Shown one piece after another: positions 50,851 to 59,871 of a DNA stretch of 64,000 nt. The stretch is from contig CM059582.1 of assembly GCA_030407085.1 (NCBI GenBank), positions 201,112,001-201,176,000 of the forward strand, read 5' to 3'. The translations under genes were made by a program, and so were the position numbers. Source of the stretch: Trichopria drosophilae. Lineage: Eukaryota > Arthropoda > Insecta > Hymenoptera > Diapriidae. Position 1 is the stretch's first letter. The number at the start of each line of letters is the position of its first letter. The notes under the pieces were generated by a model, which saw only the letters and a program-made list of their open reading frames with translations, did not search any database and was not told where the DNA came from.

Positions 50851-50890
50851 CTATACCTACGTCCCTAAACCTTCGGTCAGTTACAGTTCA
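50851..50890 (+). promoter_or_regulatory. Candidate core promoter of ankyrin gene B
   Basis: A TATA-like CTATACC at 50851 lies about 26 bp before TCAGTT at 50877-50882, which fits the arthropod initiator consensus TCA(G/T)T(T/C). A second TCAGTG follows at 50888. Both motifs and their spacing are kept in unit C (61006-60975, minus) and in pseudogene A. Initiation here would give a 5' leader of about 105 nt before the ATG at 50984. The call rests on consensus and conservation only. Confidence 0.45.
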
Positions 50891-50983
50891 GTGGTCATAC
50901 AGTGTAAACCTTTTCAAGTTCGGTTTCAACTGCTCTTCAGTGAACTAAGTGAACGTACATTTAGTAAATTTGAGAAGTCAACA

Positions 50984-51985
50984 ATGGAGCGAATCGTTAT
51001 ACATCTGGGCCCAACTGCCGAAGAACGTGCTTTGGCCAATGCAGTTCGATCCCAAGATACGCAGCGTGTCAGGGCCTTATTACGGACAGGAGTTTGTGGA
51101 GATTATGAAGAACTGTTCGTCGATATTCTTCAAAGGAATGACATTCAAATGGCCAAACTCTTCCTGCAGCATCAGTATGATGTGAATATGGAAGTCGACT
51201 CTGTAGGTAATACTCCACTACATATCGCTTGTAGGGATTTGAAGACCGACTTGGTCGACCTTCTCGTGCATCACGGAGCGGACATGAACATCAGGAACGA
51301 AGAATGTGAAATTCCAATCGAGACCCTGGTTGCGGAATATATCCGAATTTTACATTTATTGTCTGCAGGACCCACAAAATATATAGACCAGAAATTTGAT
51401 TTACTTCGTGAAAAAGTGCTGATAATATTCGAGACCTTTTTCCAAAACGGACTGGACCTCGACTCAATTTTACACTACGCAATGACAACGAAGTCTTGGT
51501 CCAGCAAGAAACTGTTGGAGCTGCTCATCGTTTCCCGCAACAGCATAAATGGTATTCTGCGTGACACGGGACTTTCCAAATTCTTAGTGGAATGCCCTGA
51601 CATCAATTCAATCGATGAAGAAAAATTGGTGATGATTGCGGAGCATGTCATAGAAATGAAAACGGCAGGTTTTCATGTCATGAAGACTCTTTTGCCAGCA
51701 TTGTTGAAGAACGAAGGAGTTCGAAGAAGAATAAAGGAAAGCAAGTATCACAAACAGTGCATGCTTGAAATGCTGCGATTGAAGAACACCATTATTTCTC
51801 ACAATCTTTCTTTGTATGGAGTGATGAAGAAATGTGCAAATCATGCAGCATGGTACGTTAGTGTTGTGGAATACTTCCAGTCCATGGAGCACAAAAGACA
51901 GTTTCCATTATATAGTGACTCTTTGTGTATAGCATATAACAGTGTTCTTAAACGAGGAATTTCTACAAGATGTATGAATATGTAA
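50984..51985 (+). CDS. Ankyrin-repeat protein with PRANC-like C-terminus, copy B
   Basis: Intronless gene of 333 residues. The chosen ATG has a good insect context (ACAATGG, A at -3, G at +4) and is the equivalent start in copy C; the frame is open further upstream only from a GTG at 50891. Ankyrin repeats cover about residues 13-106. The third (75-106) is canonical with GNTPLHIACRDLKTDLVDLL and HHGADMN; the first two are degenerate. A helical stretch follows (107-240). Residues about 254-325 (KQCMLEMLRLKNTII, SLYGVMKKCANH, FPLYSD) resemble the front of PRANC domains known from parasitoid wasps, Wolbachia and poxviruses, but the protein ends before an F-box-like LPxEI segment would be expected. 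No signal peptide or membrane segment is seen. Likely role: cytosolic protein-protein adaptor, partner unknown. Lack of introns suggests retroposition or transfer. Confidence is high for a gene and moderate for PRANC. Confidence 0.85.
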   Translation: MERIVIHLGPTAEERALANAVRSQDTQRVRALLRTGVCGDYEELFVDILQRNDIQMAKLFLQHQYDVNMEVDSVGNTPLHIACRDLKTDLVDLLVHHGADMNIRNEECEIPIETLVAEYIRILHLLSAGPTKYIDQKFDLLREKVLIIFETFFQNGLDLDSILHYAMTTKSWSSKKLLELLIVSRNSINGILRDTGLSKFLVECPDINSIDEEKLVMIAEHVIEMKTAGFHVMKTLLPALLKNEGVRRRIKESKYHKQCMLEMLRLKNTIISHNLSLYGVMKKCANHAAWYVSVVEYFQSMEHKRQFPLYSDSLCIAYNSVLKRGISTRCMNM

Positions 51986-51996
51986 CGAACTTCGTA

Positions 51997-52425
51997 ATGT
52001 TTTAGTCAATAAAAAAAGAATTTCCTGTATTTCCTTTAGTCTTTTTTCATTGTACCTTCTCCCCAGGAATTATATTATATCAGTAAATTATTAGCAATAT
52101 ATCAGAAGATTCTGAATCAGCATGAACATTTCAACTGATTCATTGCAAGCTTATATAAATTTTAGTTGCATGTTTGTAAACTGAAACGTGGGTAATACAA
52201 AATATTGTTAATTTAAGCAAAGATATGTATAATATTTATGCCACAACGATTAGGCAGCCACCATTTGTTTTTTGAAAAAAAAAAAACAAACCAAAAGTAG
52301 TGTATTGTTTTAGTCAATAAAAAAAATTTACCGTATTTCCTTTAGTCCTTATTATTTTACCTTTTCCACAGGAATTATATTACATCAGTAAATTATTAGC
52401 AATATATCAGAAGATTCTGAAACTC
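51997..52425 (+). repeat. Direct duplication of the 3' flank of gene B
   Basis: The segment AATGTTTTAGTCAATAAAAA, TTTCCTTTAGTC, CAGGAATTATATTA and ATCAGTAAATTATTAGCAAT, then ATATCAGAAGATTCTGAA, appears at about 51997-52113 and again at about 52305-52420. Unit C carries the same duplicated pair (about 59570-59700 and 59745-59860), so the duplication predates the B/C split. Confidence 0.8.
52008..52013 (+). terminator. Polyadenylation signal of ankyrin gene B
   Basis: AATAAA begins 23 nt after the stop codon, and the same GTCAATAAAAAA is found after gene C. A second copy of this segment lies at about 52312-52320, so two alternative 3' ends are possible. Confidence 0.6.
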
Positions 52426-52815
52426 CGCTGTGTCTTAATTTCTAATGATATTTTGGAAGCTGTTTACGCGTCACAAAAACGAATTACATATACAAGAAAT
52501 TTCGACATCCGATGTCAGATGCATGTTGTGCAAGGTGACAATGACACGACGTCGTTTTGAATTTATTAGTTGCACGATTCAATTCGATGGCAAGAATACA
52601 CGAGCTGACAGGCGAGTTACGAATGATCTATAACCAATTCGTGAAATCTGGAAGAGTTTTATAATGAATTACCACTGTAATTATTCGCAAAATGTATTTT
52701 TAATAAAAAATAAACAATTTTTAGGATATCGCGATAGTAAACAAAGTAGCATAGTAACAGAGTATCGAACAAATTTGAACAATTTGATACAACTGTGTGT
52801 CCGAATACTTATAAT

Positions 52816-53530
52816 GCGCTTTGATTAAAATTAAAAGAAATACAAAAATTGTAATGCTCCACTTCACCTTCTCAAAAAAGATTTGCCCAATAAAAATTTT
52901 TGAGGTGAGCATTATTATACTTTCACATTCGTATAAAAAAAAACGAATTTTTAACAAATTGTCCACAATATTGAATTTTTCAAAACCGGGCTCAAATTCG
53001 TAATCGGCGGACCCACAAATCAAAGTGTAATGAATTTTGGAAGAAATTTTTCAGAAAAAAGACTTTGTTCAACACTTTAAAGGAGTACAGAAAAAAATTG
53101 TTTTGAGTTTATAACGGAGGGGTCCCAAAAAATATAATGGTGAATATATTCTGTATATTACCACTAACGTAATAAAAAAAATTAGAAAATGAACGATGAG
53201 GTTTTTTAGTAAATCCAATTTTAAATTTTATGGGAAATAGCTGCCATTTTCTTAATTTAGCAATTTTGTCAAATGCTTTAGAATAGTTTCTAAGAATGTC
53301 AGATGCCTGCCCGGGATCAAAAAGAAAAAGTCGAATATTTGCAATAGGTATGAAAAGATGCGAATTTGAACATTTTTTCGTTCATTTGACAGTAAACTGT
53401 CAAACTTTTCGTTTTCAAAAAAACTTTTCATCGATTTTTTTTTTCGTAAATCGATAAAACACGTATCTCCTTATTTTCCTCGAATAACATATTTCAATGG
53501 CGATTAATTTCGTAATGTTGCCCCGCCAGC
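52816..53530. other. AT-rich stretch without a supported feature
   Basis: This lies between the end of unit B and the retrotransposon relic. No frame or repeat was recognised. Confidence 0.5.
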
Positions 53531-54866
53531 GTGTTTGAACTCAGATGGATTCGGTTTCATATAATTTGGTATAAGACGTCACTTAATTCAGCTAAGAACG
53601 CTTATATATGCAATCTCCTTCGTGATCAACTACATTCAAAGAAAGTATGGGCACTCGTAGATTTTGGGTTATCCGCAATTTCATCAAAAGCTTCATTGCA
53701 ACATTTTTCTCCTAACGTGTGAAACATCCACTATACCACGATTTCCTCTGTACATCCCGCCTGTACTATGTCACAAATTCAGCATATTTTGCATACGCTG
53801 CTTGATCCTAAACGTCCAAATCCTTCACCTTTTAAATCATTTAGCCCCTGGAAGTTCATGCAGTCTTGCACTTTTCTTTCGCTAGATCAAAGGGACTCAG
53901 TCCCGACGGTGTTCAACTAATTCATTTCCATACAGTATTCTCAATCATCATTGTTCCCTTTTTATTCAACTCATCACATCGCATAGGAGTCTATCCATCA
54001 TCTTGCAAGCTCTCCTACATTATTCCCTAAAATAAAATTGCAAATCCTCTTACAATAGTCTCTTACATCCTGGTCAGATTGGCTTCCGGAGATGTCATAA
54101 CATTCAAACAGCCCTGCTTAAGCTCATAGATTTTATAAGGCGCGGAATAGAAAATGGCTGTGTTACTATTCTTGTATTTTTCGCCAAAATTAACGCTCAC
54201 TAAACCATCCCTTGATACTGCAAAGCCTGCGTTCGCTAGGATTTGATGATGCATCGGTAACGTGGATGTCTTCCTATCTTTTTAAAAGGTAGCAAATTAT
54301 TAGGGGGTTCGGTGGACGCCTTTCACAGCAACTTTCCACTGCCTGCGATGACACTCAAGGATCAAGTCTTGGACCAATATATTATTTTCTATTGTCATAA
54401 ACACCCTTTTTGCACAACTATCGCACTGTCGCGATTCTACAATCGTATTTGCGGATGTTACTCAATTCTTCCTGTAAACTCCTATCAGCGGACTTGGTTA
54501 AATAGACGGCTGTCTTAATAACGAAATCGGACAGTTCATTAAATGGACACAACAGGTAGTGAGAAGAAGACAAAAGCTAATCATATTTGGGACGAAATTC
54601 AATCTTGCCATACTTGACTCTATGACACTCCAATCAATGGTAGTAAATGGTCTCAGGCTACCTTATGTTAACGAAGTTCGTAATCTCGGTGTATATCTAT
54701 CTTCAGATTTAATATGGAATCGCCACGTCTCATCGGCGTATACGTTATACAAGCTGCATTTTAGAGGCGCTAATCTTCCATCCAAAGGCAAATTATCCTG
54801 AGTTAATTCCATAATTCTTCCGCATCTTGACTTTGTCTGTCTAACTTTCGCTGTGCCCGACGGATA
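53531..54866 (+). pseudogene. Relic of a non-LTR retrotransposon reverse transcriptase
   Basis: Pieces of one reverse transcriptase appear in order on the plus strand across several frames. These are a pre-RT linker (CNLLRDQLHSKKVWALVDFG, about 53610), GFRRCHNIQTALLKLIDFIR (about 54081), SLGFDDASVTWMSSYL (about 54225), QGSSLGPIYYFL (about 54357), the motif C position (54448-54459), NEVRNLGVYLSSDLIWNRHV (about 54670) and LPHLDFVCLTFAVPD (about 54817). Both catalytic sites are gone: motif C reads FADV where the family has an ADD triad, and motif A reads FFAKIN instead of a D-containing motif. There are at least four stops or frameshifts. Motif spelling suggests the CR1/Jockey group; the clade is not settled. 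Endonuclease and 3' end are missing, and the relic stops against a MITE family S fragment. Confidence 0.85.
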
Positions 54867-54867
54867 A

Positions 54868-54962
54868 GGTAGGACTTTTCACTAAAAACCGCAAATAATG
54901 AATAACTGAATTGATTTTTCAAAATTAGGGCTCTGTAACAGCAATTTTAATACAATATAGTT
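54868..54962 (+). repeat. MITE family S, partial copy 4
   Basis: The copy carries CTTTTCACTAAAAACCGCAA, AATAACTGAATTG, TTTTCAAAATTAGGGCTCTG and CAATTTTAATACA, matching the left part of copies at 39.1 and 39.5 kb. It abuts the broken 3' end of the reverse transcriptase relic, so it may have inserted there. Confidence 0.65.
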
Positions 54963-54984
54963 TTACAATTAATTATTACCGATG

Positions 54985-56259
54985 AGTATTATAATTAAAG
55001 TATTCAAAATATTTATGTTATTTTTATATAAGCAGGTAAGATTAAAAACAGTTTTCTCTTTACCGGTAGCAATTATTTTTACATATTTCGACAAAGCTCC
55101 CAAAATACAGGACTTCGTTACGCTGATTAAAAAATATGGCAGTATAATTTCTCCACGAGACAAGTAGTTGTATCCTATCCCAAGACATAAAAAAGAGACA
55201 ATTTTCAGATTACATGTACGTGCGCAGCATGTTGTGTTTGTAAAAAGACGGCACCTATAAGTATAAGTCTTCCCTTTGCAAATAGAGTTAGGTTTTGTTA
55301 AATAGCGTGTTTGTTGCTGAGATGTACCAAATTTCATTTTTTAAGTCCATAATTTCATTACACCTCTAAAAGCTTAGAAATAATACTTTTAAATGCTCCA
55401 ATAACAGTCTTAACAGCTGTCAGTTGTTCATTTCAACTCAAATACAGATTTACTGTTTTAGGTTATGTTATACTTACAACTCCCAATCCACGTATTTTCA
55501 TTGTATTTCATTTCATTATGAACTTGCGCCAATCAGCATGCCGCATTGGTTTGTGATTTTAGCGGATTCAAAGTAATTTTAGTTGTTATCCAGCAAATTC
55601 TTGAAAGCTAAACTTGAATTGTTATATGTATTATGCTTAGCTGAACGTAAGATTTTAGAGAATGTCATCATATATCTTTATTGCGCTATGCTTGAGGTTT
55701 CTGGGTGAAGTGGTCGAACTTATTTTATTTGTCTATTATTGTTTTTCTTTGAATTATTTATCACCGAAAACAATAATAACAGTATGTAAAATATTTATGT
55801 TATTTTTACGCAGACAGGTTAGATTCAAAGCAGAGTTTAGCAGGTATGGGTAAAAATTTCTATCTGCAAAAGTCGGAAAAGCTATAAAAAATCAGACAAA
55901 TGTTTCGGTATATATAATAACAGTATGTTCTAAATTAATTTTAACTGTTTGTTTTCTGATGATGACGAGTAAGGCCGTCGAATCGTTAAAGGAGGAGAGT
56001 TTTCTTTTTTCAACCTCTAATCAACACTCATGATCCAGAGATCGAAACATTCTTTTAATATAAATACAACGCTATTCGAAAAACAGTTTATCTTTAAAAA
56101 AATAGTACTGTTGTCTGAACTTGTCACCATACATCGGTCTGCTTTTCTCCCTTTACCTGATATTAATCAGTTTTTGCAATTTTCTTAGCTAGGTAACTGT
56201 GTACTAATATACTTGATATAGAAGCGATCATTTGTTATTCAAATATAACACAAAAACAA
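54985..56259. repeat. AT-rich interval with a dispersed repeat (54985-55070, 55740-55890; third copy 62690-62850)
   Basis: TATTTATGTTATTTTTA-then-CAGGT(A/T)AGATT occurs at about 55013 and 55793. The longer form, TTTTTCTTTGAATTATTTAT then TATG-AAAATATT-ATGTTATTTTT and AGGT-AG-TTAAA, occurs at about 55742 and at 62702, beyond unit C. No coding frame is conserved among copies. The rest of this interval is AT-rich and featureless. Confidence 0.5.
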
Positions 56260-56450
56260 GATGCCTTTGACCCGGGTGCCTACAATTTTGGCTAAATTCG
56301 TATTGCAGTTCCCTGACGAAAGGCTGATGCTTCCGGGAATATTCCCATTTTAACACTGCCAGGAAAGAAGGCGGCAGAGGGTAGTTCTAGCATCGTTAGG
56401 TTCGAGTAGTTTCTATACATATATTGTAACAATATCTTGTTCCTTAAATA

Positions 56451-56789
56451 GGGTGAATATGCCAACGAATGGACGGTTAGATTTTATTTAATTATTAACC
56501 TCGTCTTCATACGTTTGTAAAAAAATCCGCTAAACCCCAATAAATAGACGGGTTAAATCAAATGGGACGTTTTCAGTACCAGTTTTGGATGGCTTTAAAA
56601 CTTTGCTTTGATTTTACAAAATAATAAACACTAGAAGATGAATAGTTCTGTAAATATTCTTTTGAATGTTCAAATAACATAAAAATATGTTTTTTGTTGC
56701 ATGTTGTGCATCATACATTCATAAGAAATAGAAATATGTAGAAGATCGTCCACTCATTGGTAGTCGTCCATGAATTGGCATATTCACCC
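56451..56789. mobile_element. TA-flanked MITE in the left palindrome arm
   Basis: The terminal inverted repeats are GGGTGAATATGCCAACGAAT then GGACGG at the left, and the reverse complement GGGTGAATATGCCAATTCAT then GGACGA at the right. They are flanked by TA on both sides, giving a length of 339 bp. TA target duplications fit the Tc1/mariner superfamily. No transposase is encoded. Confidence 0.8.
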
Positions 56790-57163
56790 TATATTAAAAT
56801 TGAAAATGAGCATTTTCAAAACTTCGACCCCGACCGCAGGTCAGCCGAAGCCCTGATAAATGAGCACGTCTTGTTCACACTGATGCTTAAAACTTCCTAT
56901 TTGTTTCTGTTCTTCATGTAATGTATATAATATACATATATATTTTCTTGCATGTGGGGGGGGGGGGGGGCGAAGCCCCCAACCGCCCCCCCCCCTGCCA
57001 CCCCCCCATGGCTACCCAACACCAACATTACAGTGAATATTTTTTTATGCCCCCCCCCCCGATACCCGCCTGACTCCCCTGCTTCGTCTGTGTCTCTGTT
57101 TTTCATGCAATGTATATAATATACATATGCATTGTATATGTGTATGTACAATTTATGTTAATT

Positions 57164-57657
57164 ACTTCGACCAAGACCATAGGTCTGGCGAAGTATTGAA
57201 TTTTGTCAGTTCTCGACAAAAAATGACCCTATAGTTTTTCATCAAATGTCGACGTTTCAAGCCCTAAGGAACCCAAAACAACAATATAAAAATTGGTGTC
57301 CGTTAGGTTGTACGTCCGTCCGTCCGTTCGTCCGTCCGTCCGTCCGTGGGCAAAATTTTGTATACACGATATCTCGCGAATGGAATGACGAATTTAAAAA
57401 GTACAAACGGATTTGGGTTTCTCTTGGCCAAACTTAGATCTGATTAGTTTTTGGAGACAATGCATACTAGATTATGGGGAGGTTTAACAAAAAAAAAACG
57501 CTCAAAAAGCACGTTTTGCCATTTTTTAACAAAAATACAAATCGTACAAAAAAATATTTCCAATAAAAAATATAGAACATCGAATTCTCTACAAAAAAGG
57601 TTATATTCATTTCTTCGTAAAATCAACGATAATGCCGTAAAAAGCAAATTAACATGA
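57164..57657 (+). repeat. Unnamed repeat family X, copy 2 (palindrome spacer)
   Basis: The copy opens with the hairpin TACTTCGACCAAGACC-ATA-GGTCTGGCGAAGTA. Then come CCTATAGTTTTTCATCAAAT, a CGTC microsatellite, GATATCTCGCGAATGG, AACTTAGATCTGATTAG, GAATTCTCTACAAAAAAGG and AACGATAATGCCGTAAAAA, in the same order as 41345-40900 on the minus strand. The 63- to 68-residue frames here are incidental. Confidence 0.7.
57313..57347 (+). repeat. (CGTC)n microsatellite
   Basis: Eight or nine CGTC units with one CGTT variant occur inside repeat family X. The other copy of X has an ACGT/GTAC-type tract at the matching place, so the tract is a variable module of the element. Confidence 0.9.
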
Positions 57658-58035
57658 AATTAACATAAATTGTACATACACATATACAATGCATATGTAT
57701 GTATATTATATACATTACATGAAGAACAGAGACACAGAGGAAGCAGGGGAGTGAGGCGGGTATCAGGGCGAAGGGGGGGGGGCATAACAAAATATTCACT
57801 GTGATGTTGGTGTCGGGTAGTCATGGGGAGGTGGTAGCGGGGAGGGGGGTTCGGGGCTTCGCAGGAAGCGGGGGAGCGTGGCGGGTATGCCCCCCCCCCC
57901 CCGACCTGTCAAAAACTCGACTAAACCGCGTTTTTTTAAGCATCAGTGTGAACAAGACGTGCTCATTTATCAGTAGTTCGGCTGACCTGCGGTCGGGTCG
58001 AAGTTTTGAAAATGCTCATTTTCAATTTTACTATA

Positions 58036-58500
58036 GGGTGATTATGCTAATGAATGGACGACCACCAATGAATGGACGATTTTCTACATATTTCTATTTC
58101 TTATGAATGTATGATGCACAACATGCAACAAAATACATATTTTTATGTTCTTTGAACATTCAAAACAATATTTACAGTACTATTAATCTTCCAGTGTTTA
58201 TTATTTTGTAAAATCAAAGCAAAGTTTTAAAGCCATCCAAAACTGGTACTGAAAACGTCCCATTTGATTTAACCCGTCTATTCATTGGGGTTTAGCGGAT
58301 TTTTTTACAAACGTATGAAGACGAGGTTATTAATTAAATAAAATCAAAGGTTGAACTACACGGTCATAAAGAGCAGACGCGGTCATAAGTCTAACGATTC
58401 TAATGGTGGTATCATAATTAAATTTTCATAAAAGAATTCAAAAGTTACAATCGATCAGTGTGAAAAATGCTTAACCGTCCATTCATTGGCATATTCACCC
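58036..58500. mobile_element. TA-flanked MITE in the right palindrome arm
   Basis: This is the inverted counterpart of 56451-56789, with ends GGGTGATTATGCTAATGAAT and ATTCATTGGCATATTCACCC and flanking TA. It is about 126 bp longer than the left copy, because of a segment at about 58347-58478 that includes ACGGTCATAAAGAGCAGACG. Either the left copy lost this segment or the right copy gained it. Confidence 0.8.
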
Positions 58501-59843
58501 TATTTAAGGAACAAGATATTGTTACAATATGTGTATAGAAACTACTCGAACCTAACGATGCGAGTACTACCCTCTGCCGCCTTCTTTCCTGGCAGTGTTA
58601 AAATGGGAATATTCCCGGAAGCATCAGCCTATCGTCAGGGAACTGCAATACGAATTTAGCCAAAATTGTAGGCACCCGGGTCGAAGGCATCTAGTTGTTT
58701 ATTTCTTTAGGACTCGTTCTATATTTCGTTTGAATACGTTGAATATTGTCAACTTTTACCTGTAAGCAAAATAATTAATTTTAATATTCTCTCATTTACA
58801 ATTATTGAAAGAGTATATGCGAAGACTAGATAAACCGTAATACAGGGTAAACCAAATTTTTAGTAAATAGAAAACTGTGAAACATTTTAGAGTTATAGAT
58901 TTTGCATTATTCGGAAACAAAGTTCTATCGGATTTTTCAAAATTGTTTGCTACTCTGTTACTATACTACTTTGTCTACGACCACGATATCCTAAAAATTG
59001 TTTATCTTTGATTAAAAGTACATATCGCGCATAATTATACTGTGGCAGTTCATTATAAAAGTGTTTTCACGAATTGGTTATAGAACATCCGTAATGCTCC
59101 TGTCAGCTCGTGTATTCTTGTCGTCGAATTGAATCGTGCAGCTAATAAATTCAAAAGGATATCGTGGCATTGTCACCTTGCGAACCAGGAATCCGAATTA
59201 GTATTCCCAAAATTCCTGTATATGCGATTACTTTTTGTTATGCCCAAAAAGCATAACAGCCCAATGACTTCAAAATATCATACACAGCAGAAATCCAGCG
59301 GCGTTCCCAATGATGATCTTCCGTTACAACTTTGTGTTAAATTATCTTTACCTATGATCTCCAACACTATATTTGGTTTGTTTTTTTTTTCAATAAACGA
59401 ATGGTGGATGCCTAATCGTTGTTTTTTTTTCAATATTGTGGCATAACTATTATAAATATCTTTGCTTAAATTAACAATATTTTGTGTTACCCACTTTTCA
59501 GTTTACAAACATGCAACCAAAACATATAATGCCTGCAATGAATCAGTTGAAATATCCATGCTGCTTCAGAATCTTCTGATATATTGCTAATAATTTACTG
59601 ATATAATATAATTCCTGGGGAGAAGGTAAAATGAAAAAAGACTGAAGGAAATACAGGAAATTCTTTTTTTATCGACTTAAACATTACGAAGTTCGTTACA
59701 TATTCATAAAGCATTTAGGAATTCCTCGTTTAACAGCGGAGTTCCAGAATCTTCTGATATATTGCTAATAATTTCCTTATGTAATATAATTCCTGTAGAA
59801 AAGGTAAAATAATAAGGACTAAAGGAAATACAGTAAATTTTTT

Positions 59844-59849
59844 TTTATT
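59844..59849 (-). terminator. Polyadenylation signal of ankyrin gene C
   Basis: AATAAA on the minus strand begins 23 nt after the stop codon of gene C, in the same GTCAATAAAAAA context as gene B. The duplicated downstream segment offers a second possible 3' end, but its site is altered (TCGATAAAAAA). Confidence 0.6.
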
Positions 59850-59871
59850 GACTAAAACATTACGAAGTTCG

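Larger units (their letters stand above)
49420..52815 (+). repeat. Segmental duplication unit B (ankyrin locus)
   Basis: The plus-strand unit matches unit C over its whole length in inverted orientation. The 5' side starts near GGTAAGGATACCTAAAATCC (49432), also present near 62540 in C. It passes GCGATCGCGCATT (49968) and GTCTATTATTTAAC (50691), covers the gene, and ends in the 3' flank near ACAAAGTAGCATAGTAACAG (52739). Non-coding parts have many substitutions and indels relative to C, whereas the coding part is almost identical. Confidence 0.85.
56260..58692. repeat. 2.4-kb palindrome (arms ~0.90 and ~1.04 kb, spacer ~0.5 kb)
   Basis: Arms span 56260-57163 and 57658-58692. Outer ends pair as GATGCCTTTGACCCGGGTGC with GCACCCGGGTCGAAGGCATC. 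Further in, GGCTAAATTCGTATTGCAGT, GGAAAGAAGGCGGCAGAGG, AACAATATCTTGTTCCTTAA, CCAGTTTTGGATGGC and CACTGATGCTTAA all have inverted partners in order. The arms are highly similar, with the largest difference about 130 bp present only in the right arm (about 58347-58478). Each arm contains a G/C homopolymer zone near the centre and one TA-flanked MITE. Palindromes this long are unstable in cloning and prone to cruciform or hairpin breakage. Confidence 0.9.

Noticed and set aside
51291..51892. Antisense frames of 65 and 94 codons within gene B (and their partners in C)
   Set aside because: They are mirror frames of a conserved coding sequence and their similarity follows from the sense gene.
56897..57151. 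Glycine- and proline-rich frame in the palindrome centre
   Set aside because: It is created by G and C homopolymers whose lengths are unreliable.
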